Part shown: piece after piece, positions 26,291-34,029 of the stretch
Position numbering within the stretch: the stretch's first letter is position 1
Layout: every line of letters begins with the position of its first letter
Assembly: GCA_024408565.1 (NCBI GenBank)
Contig: JAKSUW010000009.1
Location: 1-36,252 of the forward strand
Origin: Bacilli bacterium
GTDB taxonomy: Bacteria; Bacillota_I; Bacilli_A; RFN20; CAG-826
Reading direction: 5' to 3'
DNA: 36,252 bases
Notes under the pieces: model-generated
Told to the model about the DNA's origin: nothing
Databases searched by the model: none
The model's input: the letters and a program-made list of their open reading frames with translations, nothing else
Position numbers and translations under genes: made by a program

Positions 26291-26842
26291 TTAATTAAAT
26301 TTGCTCATCGCGTGATGGAAATTATGATCTAAATAATCAAGGATGGCTTCACTCGCTTTTTGAATCGCCCCTTGAATTAGTTTTAATTCCTCACCCGTCG
26401 GACGAGATAAAACAAAATTAACTGAATTAAATTTTGGTTCACCAATGCCGATTCTTAAACGTTTAAATTCGTTACTACTAAGATTATCGATAATGTTTTG
26501 AATACCTTTATGGCCACCACTACTGCCGTTTTCTCTTAAACGAATTTTACCAGGCGGTAACGCCATATCATCACTAATCACTAATAAATCATCTTGTTTA
26601 ATTTTAAAGAATGCCATTAACGCTTGTACCGCTTCACCACTTAGATTCATTAAAGTTAATGGTTTTAATAACACAATATCTTCGTCGTGATATTTACCTT
26701 TACCATATAAGCCTTTAAAGCCCTCTTTATTTAGATCAATCTTTAAAGTCTTATTTAATAAATCTAGCGTATCAAAACCCATGTTATGACGTGTATGCTC
26801 ATATTCTTTACCTGGGTTACCTAATCCAACAATTAATTTCAT
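26291..26842 (-). CDS. pth: peptidyl-tRNA hydrolase
   Basis: Cleaves peptidyl-tRNA released during abortive translation. 183 residues, standard length. LIVGLGNPGKEYEHTRHNMGF includes Asn9 and the catalytic His19. KPLTLMNLSG, VISDDMALPPGKIRLRENGSSGGHKG and RLRIGIGEP are the usual motifs. The start overlaps the flavodoxin stop as ATGA, so the two are translationally coupled. In Bacillus pth lies between prs and mfd; here it is upstream of both. Confidence 0.96.
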   Translation of the reverse strand: MKLIVGLGNPGKEYEHTRHNMGFDTLDLLNKTLKIDLNKEGFKGLYGKGKYHDEDIVLLKPLTLMNLSGEAVQALMAFFKIKQDDLLVISDDMALPPGKIRLRENGSSGGHKGIQNIIDNLSSNEFKRLRIGIGEPKFNSVNFVLSRPTGEELKLIQGAIQKASEAILDYLDHNFHHAMSKFN

Positions 26843-27384
26843 ATCATTTTACTCGCTCGATCTAATTCATGAAGCTTATCTAATAAGCGTTCAATTCCAC
26901 TAATATCATTATACTCGAAAGGGAATTTGAGGAAGCTATTAACTTGGTCTTGTTGCGCTTTTAAAGTTTCATCTTTACCCATTGCCGCCTTAAGACCAAT
27001 CTTCATTAATTTCCGCAGAATCCATGGTAATTTATTAATATCAAATCCACCCATTAATTCATAAAGACGAATATGATATTCATCTAATAAATTCACGGTA
27101 ATTAAGGTTTCGCGTCTTTCACTAGTAGCGGGTTGCATTCCCACCGCAACAATAAACAAATTCTTCTCTTTAATTTTGGGGTAATGTTTCAAAAACTTTT
27201 CGACATATTTAATCCGGTTCCCGTGTACTGGCGACATAAAAATAATCGTGTCATATTGTTTCATCACTCTTCGTCTCATTTGTTTCGCTTTAAACACATC
27301 AACATTTTCTAATCGTTGCGATAAAGAGAAGGCATAGGCTTTCGTATGACCGGTCTTTGAATAGTAGTAAATTACCGTTTTCAT
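26839..27384 (-). CDS. flavodoxin-domain protein
   Basis: 181 residues from ATG 27384 (MKTVIYYYSKTGHTKAYA); a TTG at 27393 would add three residues. YYSKTGHT is the phosphate-binding loop of flavodoxin-fold proteins, and IIFMSPVHGNRIKYVEKFLKHY and FIVAVGMQP are later FMN-contact regions. It resembles the protoporphyrinogen-oxidase-like or short flavodoxin (Flavodoxin_5) group; the redox partner is unknown. No ribosome site precedes it: TATACT at 27403-27398 ends 13 bases before the start, predicting a leader of about seven bases. Co-transcribed with pth. Confidence 0.82.
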   Translation of the reverse strand: MKTVIYYYSKTGHTKAYAFSLSQRLENVDVFKAKQMRRRVMKQYDTIIFMSPVHGNRIKYVEKFLKHYPKIKEKNLFIVAVGMQPATSERRETLITVNLLDEYHIRLYELMGGFDINKLPWILRKLMKIGLKAAMGKDETLKAQQDQVNSFLKFPFEYNDISGIERLLDKLHELDRASKMI

Positions 27385-27414
27385 AATGCTCAAAAATAGT
27401 ATATTATTTTTGTA
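27385..27414. promoter_or_regulatory. overlapping divergent promoters of the flavodoxin-pth and DUF368 transcripts
   Basis: Only 30 bases separate the two start codons. TATACT for the minus strand (27403-27398) and TATATT for the plus strand (27400-27405) share the same bases. Predicted leaders are about seven and three bases, neither with a Shine-Dalgarno. The two promoters should exclude one another. Confidence 0.5.
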
Positions 27415-28314
27415 ATGAAATTTAAAGATACACTGATTGATGCCCTGAAGGGATTCTTAATTGGGACCGCACTTTTAATTCCTGGTGTGAGTGCCGCGAC
27501 GATTGCTTTTGTCACCAAAGTTTACGATAAACTTATTACGAATGTTTCTTCGTTAGCGAAAAAGTTTTGGCCCTCTTTTAAAGCGCTTATTCCGATTGGC
27601 ATTGGCGTTGCCATCGCGATTGTCGCCATGTGGGTTCCCCTTAAATTAGCAACACAACATGTTCTCTTTGCAATCGTTTGTCTTTTCGCTGGAAGTATGA
27701 TTGGTAGTCTTCCTGAAGTCACTGATAATGTCCGCCATCAACCCTTAAAAAAGCGTTACATCATTTATTTATTACTCGCCATTTTAGGTGGTATGAGCTT
27801 TGGCTTACTCTCTTATCATTGTGGTTTAGATGTTAGTTCACTCTTTAACCCCACAATCAAATGGCCGGTTTATTTAATTATTATTCCAATTGGCTTTTTA
27901 GCCTCGGCTGGTATTGTTGTGCCCGGCATCTCTGGTTCAATGATGCTACTCGTCTTAGGTTTCTATACCCAAATCCTTGGGATGTTTGGTGAAGGCAAAG
28001 CGTTTGGCCCAGCATTAGGCGTTTTAGTGTGCATGGCCATCGGTGTTATTCTGGGGATGATTTGTTTTTCCCGTTTGATGAAATATTTATTCTCGAAAGT
28101 GCCCACCCAAACTTACATTTGGCTCATTGGTTTAGTTGCCGGCTCAATCTTCTCGCTCTTCTATAACCACGATATGATGGCCTATTACGACAAAGGCATT
28201 GCGATGTGGGAATGGATACTTGGCTTTGTTTTATTAATCCTTGCCTTTGTTGGTAGCTACTATTTAGCAATTTACCAAAGACGCGCTAAGGGTGCTCAAA
28301 CAAAAAATAAATAA
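27415..28314 (+). CDS. popT: DUF368 membrane protein, PopT-type undecaprenyl phosphate translocase
   Basis: 299 residues, about eight membrane segments. The two family signatures are present: FLIGTALLIPGVSAATIAFVTKVYDKLI at about 14-41 and SAGIVVPGISGSMMLLVLGFYTQIL at about 163-187, an internal repeat typical of the family. DUF368 proteins (PopT) have been shown in other Gram-positives to return undecaprenyl phosphate across the membrane for envelope polymer synthesis. That role is transferred from family knowledge. It implies that this organism uses a polyprenyl carrier, whether for a cell wall or another glycan. The stop directly abuts the end of the convergent toxin gene with no spacer. 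There is no ribosome site; the start is set by the near-leaderless promoter. Confidence 0.88.
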   Translation: MKFKDTLIDALKGFLIGTALLIPGVSAATIAFVTKVYDKLITNVSSLAKKFWPSFKALIPIGIGVAIAIVAMWVPLKLATQHVLFAIVCLFAGSMIGSLPEVTDNVRHQPLKKRYIIYLLLAILGGMSFGLLSYHCGLDVSSLFNPTIKWPVYLIIIPIGFLASAGIVVPGISGSMMLLVLGFYTQILGMFGEGKAFGPALGVLVCMAIGVILGMICFSRLMKYLFSKVPTQTYIWLIGLVAGSIFSLFYNHDMMAYYDKGIAMWEWILGFVLLILAFVGSYYLAIYQRRAKGAQTKNK

Positions 28315-28596
28315 TTATTTCTTATATAAATCAGAATGCGTCCCGGTACGAAATAAATACAACTCTAGTACCTTGTTATCCACTCGATAAATTAACAACC
28401 AATCGGGTTTAATATGACATTCGCGAAACTCTTTTAAATTACTTTTAAGCGGATGATCATGATAGGAAACAGGCAAGGTTTCACCGCGTGCAATCGCGCT
28501 AACGGTAGCGTCAAGCAAATCGAGATTAAATCCTCTTTTCTTAGCTAATTTTAAGTCTTTTTTAAAATGCGTCGATTGAACAATTTTTAACATCAT
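28315..28596 (-). CDS. YafQ-type mRNA interferase toxin (RelE superfamily)
   Basis: 93 residues from the first of two tandem ATG codons (28596; the second at 28593 gives 92). Numbered from the second Met, His47, His60, Asp64, Trp65, Arg82 and His86 line up with the catalytic residues known in E. coli YafQ; Tyr90 replaces Phe91. YafQ toxins cut mRNA in the translating ribosome. The start shares one base with the antitoxin stop (TAATG), and AGGAGG lies within the last antitoxin codons. The site looks intact, so the toxin is probably active. Confidence 0.92.
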   Translation of the reverse strand: MMLKIVQSTHFKKDLKLAKKRGFNLDLLDATVSAIARGETLPVSYHDHPLKSNLKEFRECHIKPDWLLIYRVDNKVLELYLFRTGTHSDLYKK

Positions 28597-28865
28597 TAAA
28601 CCTCCTTTAATATTTCTTTAAAGGAACCATATCGTTTGTATTTCTTTTTATTGGTTTTCATTTCAGGATACTCGCGTAATGCGGCCATCGTTTCCTTGTT
28701 CGGAACATCCATTTTAATTTCAAACGGGATACGCTTTTCGCGGACCGATTGCGCTAAAAACAAAGAAATAGCCGTCGAAAAATCTAAACCAAAGCCACTA
28801 AATAGTTTAGTTGCATCTTTTTTAAGATTAGGGTCAAGGCTAATATTGGTATTTATTTTTCTCAT
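28596..28865 (-). CDS. DinJ/RelB-type antitoxin
   Basis: 89 residues. MRKINTNISLDPNLKKDATKLFSGFGLDFSTAISLFLAQSV is the ribbon-helix-helix DNA-binding start of the RelB/DinJ family, and the C-terminal part is charged and would wrap the toxin. GAGGAA precedes the ATG. The gene is directly followed by its toxin with a one-base overlap, the normal order. Autoregulation is likely through the repeats at 28883-28911. Confidence 0.92.
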   Translation of the reverse strand: MRKINTNISLDPNLKKDATKLFSGFGLDFSTAISLFLAQSVREKRIPFEIKMDVPNKETMAALREYPEMKTNKKKYKRYGSFKEILKEV

Positions 28866-28882
28866 AAATAATTCCTCTGTTT

Positions 28883-28911
28883 ATATTATACACATATTAT
28901 ACACATATACA
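28883..28911 (-). promoter_or_regulatory. tandem 11-bp repeats at the toxin-antitoxin promoter
   Basis: ATATTATACAC occurs twice back to back (28883-28893, 28894-28904), followed by a partial third copy. Each full copy contains TATAAT on the minus strand. The 11-base spacing is about one helical turn, suiting cooperative ribbon-helix-helix binding; operator function is inferred. Confidence 0.5.
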
Positions 28912-28923
28912 AATTATACTGAG

Positions 28924-28952
28924 TTGCCCCTACTTCTCGTGTATTTTATAAT
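28924..28952 (+). promoter_or_regulatory. rsuA promoter giving a leaderless transcript
   Basis: TTGCCC (28924-28929), a 17-base spacer and TATAAT (28947-28952) form a good housekeeping promoter. Six bases later is ATG 28959, so the expected first transcribed base is the A of the start codon. Confidence 0.65.
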
Positions 28953-28958
28953 GTGTTT

Positions 28959-29660
28959 ATGCGTATTGATAAATATCTAAGTAATGCCGGTTTAGCGTCT
29001 CGTAGCGAGATTAAGTGTTTCTTTAAGGATAAACGTGTTACCGTCAATGACCAATTAGTGATACAAGCTAAAAGACAAATTGATCCTAACAAAGACATTA
29101 TTAAAGTTGACAACATAGTTATTCAATATAAACCTTATCATTATTTCGTCTTAAACAAGCCCAAAGGTTATGTATCGGCAAACGATGATGATAAGTACCC
29201 AACCGTAATGAAATTCTTCGCTTCATTAAATATTAAAGGCCTCACCCATGTTGGTCGCTTAGATAAAGACACAACTGGCGTGCTATTAATTACTAATAAT
29301 GGTAAACTTGCGCACTTTCTTATTAGCCCAAAATCAAATGTGAAAAAAGTTTATTCACTTACCGTTGATAAAGATCTAGATGCCTCATTAGTGGAAGCCT
29401 TTAAGCAAGGTGTCAAACTCGAAAATAACGAAGTTTGTCGTCCCGCTAAATTGACTATTAAAAATGCGCGAGAGGCAACGCTTGAATTAACCGAAGGCAA
29501 ATACCATCAAGTGAAAAGAATGATGCGCGCTTTTCATTATGAAGTTATCGCTTTACACCGGGATGAGTTCGCTAGTCTAACAATTCAAAACTGTGAGCCG
29601 GGCGAATATTATGAACTCGATGAAAAACAGATTAAAATGCTTGAACAATATCTCCGTTAA
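28959..29660 (+). CDS. rsuA: 16S rRNA pseudouridine synthase, RsuA/RluB family
   Basis: 233 residues from ATG 28959 (MRIDKYLSNAGLASRSE); an in-frame GTG at 28953 is the other option, but the promoter places the transcript start at 28959. N-terminal S4 domain at about 1-55, then the synthase domain with VLNKPKGYVSAN and GRLDKDTTGVLL, where Asp102 is the catalytic residue. YHQVKRMMRAFHYEVIALHR is the conserved C-terminal motif. RsuA forms pseudouridine 516 of 16S rRNA; RluB/RluF relatives act on 23S, and sequence alone does not exclude them. Its stop is five bases from the end of the convergent kinase gene. Confidence 0.9.
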   Translation: MRIDKYLSNAGLASRSEIKCFFKDKRVTVNDQLVIQAKRQIDPNKDIIKVDNIVIQYKPYHYFVLNKPKGYVSANDDDKYPTVMKFFASLNIKGLTHVGRLDKDTTGVLLITNNGKLAHFLISPKSNVKKVYSLTVDKDLDASLVEAFKQGVKLENNEVCRPAKLTIKNAREATLELTEGKYHQVKRMMRAFHYEVIALHRDEFASLTIQNCEPGEYYELDEKQIKMLEQYLR

Positions 29661-29665
29661 AGAGT

Positions 29666-31225
29666 TTATTTTTTTGAATCGTGATCAATAAATTTATCCG
29701 AATTACGATGAATCGGTTTTAAGCGTGGATAGATTTTTAAATAACCATTATAAAAGATTGAGTCATAGATTTTATGTTCGTGAACGCGTGGCTTAAATAC
29801 CGTGGATTTATGCACCATCGCGGCGACCGCCTCTTTTGGATTCGCGAATTCTTTAATCGCTAAGAAACCAACAATGCCTGCGCCTAATAAACTTGTTTCA
29901 AATGTTTGAACACGTGCGACTGGCACACCAAACATATCCGCAGTAATTTGGCAAATTTCATCCGATTGAGAACCACCACCTGAAATCCGAATTTCTTTCA
30001 CTTTGCGGTGATTACGTCTTTCAAAAGATTCAAGCGCTTCCCGTAAGGCAAACGCAATGCCTTCAATAATCGCGCGATAGAAATGGACACTCGTATGTAA
30101 ATCCGAGAAACCAATAATCGCTCCACGCGCAAACGGACGATCTAAGCCGGGTTGCCAATAGGCTTGTAAGATTAAGCCATCACTACCGGCTGGAATCTTC
30201 ATCATTTGTTTATTGAATGAATCAAGGATTTCTAATAGTTGCTCATCCGTCTTAATATCAAAGCGACAGAAGTATTCAACAAACCAATTAAGCATCCAAT
30301 AACCGCGATATATCTGGACATCCATATTAAAGTAGTCTTTAATCGCGAACGGATAAGCCGGTAAAAATGGCTGAGATTCTTTATAGCGAGGTACGGTTAC
30401 TTCGACTGTTGATGCTGTTCCACAAGAAATCGCGGCGATATCTTTTGTTAAAGCGCCGACACCTAATGTTTCGCATGCTTTATCCGAAGCGCAAGAGAAC
30501 AATGGTAAACCTAATGGTAAACCGACTTCTTTTGCTAAAGCATCGGTGATTTTGCCTATCACTTCGCCTTGGGGGACTAAACGGGGCAGAGCCCATAGCG
30601 GAATTCCAAAGAAATTCTTAATCGCTTTATCATTTTTATAATAAGCACAGTGTGGGAAATCAAGTGGGTAGTGGCCGATAATGCTTGCAGGCGAATCTGC
30701 CCACTCACCCGTTAATTTATAAGTTAAATAAGAAGAAATGTTGCCATAGTGTTTCATTTTGGCCCATAGATCAGGACAATTTTCACGGTACCAAAGCGAC
30801 ATGCTCTTCCGTAAATTTAGTTTCATCGTTGGCATCATGCCTAAAAGACGAAAGATAGTAGCATGCCATTTCGGACGATGGTCCATAGAACCGCTTCCTA
30901 AACGTTGATCCATCCAAAGAATCGTTTTATGAAGTGGTCGATAGTGTTCATCTAAAATTACCGAGGTATCACGAACTGTATCTAGCGTAACACCAGCGAT
31001 ATGTTTAAAAAGCGAACCTTTATGCTGATGTAAACGTGTTAATACTTTCTTAATACAAGCAAAATAATAATCTGGGTCTTGCACCGCTTCGCCTTTATGT
31101 TCAGAGATATATGGCGGATCGTATTTTTCTTTTTCTAAGCCGACAATTTCGCCTCGTGCGTTCACTAAGCCCGCGCGAGCCGATTGCGAACCAATATCAA
31201 TCGCGAGAATTAATTTTTCACTCAT
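29666..31225 (-). CDS. FGGY-family carbohydrate kinase (xylulokinase-like)
   Basis: 519 residues. AIDIGSQSARAGLV at about 8-21 is the phosphate-1 motif of the actin-like ATPase fold. GVTLDTVRDTSVIL and ILWMDQR (Asp near 109) contact the sugar in this family, CGTASTVEV is phosphate-2, and RISGGGSQSDEICQITADMFGVPV is the FGGY signature. It phosphorylates a pentose, pentulose or polyol; the particular sugar cannot be assigned, and no transporter or isomerase is nearby. No Shine-Dalgarno is seen before ATG 31225. A TATAAT box lies inside the palindrome at 31252-31268. Confidence 0.87.
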   Translation of the reverse strand: MSEKLILAIDIGSQSARAGLVNARGEIVGLEKEKYDPPYISEHKGEAVQDPDYYFACIKKVLTRLHQHKGSLFKHIAGVTLDTVRDTSVILDEHYRPLHKTILWMDQRLGSGSMDHRPKWHATIFRLLGMMPTMKLNLRKSMSLWYRENCPDLWAKMKHYGNISSYLTYKLTGEWADSPASIIGHYPLDFPHCAYYKNDKAIKNFFGIPLWALPRLVPQGEVIGKITDALAKEVGLPLGLPLFSCASDKACETLGVGALTKDIAAISCGTASTVEVTVPRYKESQPFLPAYPFAIKDYFNMDVQIYRGYWMLNWFVEYFCRFDIKTDEQLLEILDSFNKQMMKIPAGSDGLILQAYWQPGLDRPFARGAIIGFSDLHTSVHFYRAIIEGIAFALREALESFERRNHRKVKEIRISGGGSQSDEICQITADMFGVPVARVQTFETSLLGAGIVGFLAIKEFANPKEAVAAMVHKSTVFKPRVHEHKIYDSIFYNGYLKIYPRLKPIHRNSDKFIDHDSKK

Positions 31226-31251
31226 AAATAGTTTAGCAATAATAGTTGTCT

Positions 31252-31268
31252 CTTATATATTATATAAG
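31252..31268. promoter_or_regulatory. 17-bp perfect palindrome over the FGGY kinase -10 box
   Basis: CTTATATATTATATAAG is symmetric around its central T. On the minus strand it contains TATAAT at 31264-31259, the likely -10 box of the kinase gene. It could be an operator, though AT-only palindromes also arise by chance in such DNA. Confidence 0.35.
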
Positions 31269-31320
31269 AAATCGAAAAAACATTTTTAATTATCGCTAAG
31301 TTATGTTATCCTAATAACAC

Positions 31321-31347
31321 GGTGACTGATGTCACAAATATTTTTTT
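31321..31347 (+). promoter_or_regulatory. hairpin plus T run in the ppdK leader
   Basis: GTGAC-TGAT-GTCAC (31322-31335) is followed by AAATATTTTTTT and then the ribosome site AAGGAG (31348-31353). It resembles a weak intrinsic terminator placed between the promoter region and ppdK, or a symmetric protein-binding site. Confidence 0.4.
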
Positions 31348-31361
31348 AAGGAGAAAAAAGT

Positions 31362-34013
31362 ATGGCTAACAAACGTTATGTCTATAACTTCAAAGAAGCC
31401 TATGGTTTAGGTAAAGAACTTTTAGGCGGCAAAGGTGCGGGTCTTGCGGAAATGACCCACGTTGGTATTCCTATCCCACAAGGATTTACGATTACCACTG
31501 AAGCGTGCACCCTTTATTATGATTCAAAGAAAAAGATTCCTGAATTCTTAGTCAAAGATATTTTTGCGAATATCGAACGGCTCGAAAAAGAAACCGGAAA
31601 ACAATTCGGTGGCGACCATAACCCACTACTTGTGAGTGTTCGGAGTGGCGCGCGGCAAAGTATGCCTGGGATGATGGATACCATTTTAAACTTAGGTTTA
31701 AATGATAATACCGTTTCGGCATTAGCCGATGAAACTGGTAATGACCGTTTCGCTTATGACTGCTATCGTCGGTTCATCTTAATGTTTACTAACATCGCCA
31801 AAGGTCATCCAAGAACCGAAATGGACAAGATGCTTGATGAATTAAAAGAAAAAAGAGGCTATCGTTTAGATACTGAAGTTACCGCTGAAGAACTTCGTCA
31901 ATTAATTGTCCAATATAAACTTTATTATAAAGAAGTCTTCCACGAGAGTTTCCCTGCTGATCCAAAAGTTCAACTTATTGAAGCCATCGCGGCGGTCTTT
32001 AGAAGTTGGGATAATCCAAGAGCGAATGTCTACCGCAAGATGAATAATATTCCTTATGAATGGGGCACTGCGGTTAACGTTCAATCCATGGCCTTTGGTA
32101 ACAAAGGTGATACTTCTGGTACCGGCGTTGCTTTCTCCCGTTCTCCCTCTACTGGTGAAAAGAAAGTGTTCGCGGAATATTTACCAAACGCTCAAGGTGA
32201 AGACGTAGTGGCTGGTATTCGTACCCCACTTCACATTGAAGAATTAAAAGCGAGAATGCCTGGCGTCTATAAACAATTCATGGACACCATCAAGAAGATG
32301 GAAGCCCACTATAAAGATATGCAAGATATGGAATTTACCGTCGAAGATGGTAAACTCTACTTCTTACAAACCCGGAATGGTAAGAGAACTGCTGGTGCAG
32401 CCTTAAAGATTGCTTGTGACTTAGTCGACGAAGGTGTTATCTCTAAAGAAGAAGCGGTGTTACGTGTTGAACCTAACGCACTTAATACCTTATTACACCC
32501 TGGCTTTGATCAAGCCGCGTTAAAGAAATTAACACCAGCTGTAGTTGGTTTACCTGCTTCTCCTGGCGCTGGTACTGGTAAGATTTGTTTTACCGCTGAA
32601 GAAGCTGAAGCCCGTCATAAGAAAGGCGAGAAAGTCGTCCTTTGCCGTGCAGAAACTTCACCTGAAGATATCGTCGGTATGGTGAGTTCAGAAGCGATTC
32701 TTACCATGCGCGGTGGCATGACAAGCCACGCGGCGGTTGTTGCTCGTGGTATGGGCAAATGCTGCGTTGCTGGTTGTAGCGGTGCGAAGATTGATGAAGA
32801 AAAACGGACCGTTACCATTAATGGCCAAAAATATACCGATAAGGATACTATCTCCGTTGATGGCTCCACTGGTAACGTCTATATCGGTGCGATTAAGACC
32901 GTCGAACCAAGTTTAAGTGGCTACTTTGGTCGCTTAATGGAATGGGCGGATAAAGCGCGGACTTTAAAAGTTAGAGCGAACGCGGATACACCACGTGACG
33001 CGATCCAAGCCGCGAAGTTTGGCGCCGAAGGTATTGGTCTATGCCGGACTGAACACATGTTCTTCGCTGAAGATCGAATCTTCCATATGCGGAAAATGAT
33101 TTTAAGTGACAATCATAGTGCTCGTAGCGAAGCGCTCGCGAGTTTATTACCTTTCCAAAAGAAAGACTTCTATGAACTCTATCTCGCGATGGATGGTAAA
33201 AACGTTAATATCCGTCTTTTAGATCCACCACTTCATGAATTCTTACCGCAAGAAGAAGAAAAGATTGAAGAGTTAGCGAAAGCTCTTAATTTATCGGTTG
33301 GTCAAATTAAATCCCGTATCGATGCCCTTCACGAATTTAACCCCATGATGGGTCACCGTGGTTGTCGGTTAGACGTCTCTTATCCTGAAATTGGTAAGAT
33401 GCAAGCCACCGCGATTATTGAAGCGGCTTTAGAAGCACAAAAGAAGTTAAAGAAACCATTAACTTGCGAAATCATGATTCCATTAATCTTAGACGTGAAG
33501 GAATTTAGATTAGTCCGGGATATCATTAAATCCACTGCCGACGAAATCATCAAAAAGAGCGGACAAAAGCTCAATGTCCAAATCGGTAACATGATTGAAA
33601 TTCCGCGGGCAGCCTTACTCGCTGATGAAATTGCAAAAGAAAGTAAATTCTTCAGCTTTGGCACCAACGACTTAACCCAAATGACTTATGGCTTTAGCCG
33701 TGATGACGCTGGTAAGTTCTTACCTGATTATTACGACGCGAAGATCTTTGAACAAGATCCATTCGCAAGTGTCGACCAACATGGTGTTGGTAAACTCATC
33801 GATATGGCGGTTAAAGCTGGCAAGAAAGTTAATAAGACTATGCACTTCGGTGTATGTGGCGAACATGGTGGCGATCCAGTGAGTATCGAGTTCTTCCATA
33901 ATGTTAGACTTGATTATGTGAGCTGCTCACCATTCCGTGTCCCCGTTGCTAGACTAGCCGCTGCGCAAGCCGCCATTAAGGCGAAACGCGCTCAAGCGAA
34001 AAAGAAAAAGTAA
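31362..34013 (+). CDS. ppdK: pyruvate, phosphate dikinase
   Basis: Interconverts pyruvate, ATP and phosphate with phosphoenolpyruvate, AMP and pyrophosphate; in anaerobes it often works in glycolysis. 883 residues, usual for the family. N-terminal ATP-grasp region (KGAGLAEM...SVRSGARQSMPGMMDTILNLG), phosphohistidine domain GGMTSHAAVVARGMGK with His456, and a C-terminal TIM barrel with FGVCGEHGGDP where Cys832 is catalytic. The end is Lys-rich (KAKRAQAKKKK). AAGGAG precedes the ATG. It heads an apparent two-gene transcript with the membrane protein sixteen bases downstream. Confidence 0.97.
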   Translation: MANKRYVYNFKEAYGLGKELLGGKGAGLAEMTHVGIPIPQGFTITTEACTLYYDSKKKIPEFLVKDIFANIERLEKETGKQFGGDHNPLLVSVRSGARQSMPGMMDTILNLGLNDNTVSALADETGNDRFAYDCYRRFILMFTNIAKGHPRTEMDKMLDELKEKRGYRLDTEVTAEELRQLIVQYKLYYKEVFHESFPADPKVQLIEAIAAVFRSWDNPRANVYRKMNNIPYEWGTAVNVQSMAFGNKGDTSGTGVAFSRSPSTGEKKVFAEYLPNAQGEDVVAGIRTPLHIEELKARMPGVYKQFMDTIKKMEAHYKDMQDMEFTVEDGKLYFLQTRNGKRTAGAALKIACDLVDEGVISKEEAVLRVEPNALNTLLHPGFDQAALKKLTPAVVGLPASPGAGTGKICFTAEEAEARHKKGEKVVLCRAETSPEDIVGMVSSEAILTMRGGMTSHAAVVARGMGKCCVAGCSGAKIDEEKRTVTINGQKYTDKDTISVDGSTGNVYIGAIKTVEPSLSGYFGRLMEWADKARTLKVRANADTPRDAIQAAKFGAEGIGLCRTEHMFFAEDRIFHMRKMILSDNHSARSEALASLLPFQKKDFYELYLAMDGKNVNIRLLDPPLHEFLPQEEEKIEELAKALNLSVGQIKSRIDALHEFNPMMGHRGCRLDVSYPEIGKMQATAIIEAALEAQKKLKKPLTCEIMIPLILDVKEFRLVRDIIKSTADEIIKKSGQKLNVQIGNMIEIPRAALLADEIAKESKFFSFGTNDLTQMTYGFSRDDAGKFLPDYYDAKIFEQDPFASVDQHGVGKLIDMAVKAGKKVNKTMHFGVCGEHGGDPVSIEFFHNVRLDYVSCSPFRVPVARLAAAQAAIKAKRAQAKKKK

Positions 34014-34029
34014 TTAAAGGAGAAAAACA

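Noticed and set aside
589-27384. Alternative genetic code with TGA as tryptophan
   Set aside because: Tryptophans are encoded by TGG and genes give full-length proteins with TGA as stop; the DUF3800 and flavodoxin genes end at TGA, though a second stop follows soon after in each.
27522-27722. Minus-strand frame within popT
   Set aside because: It is antisense of conserved membrane segments and lacks any start signal.
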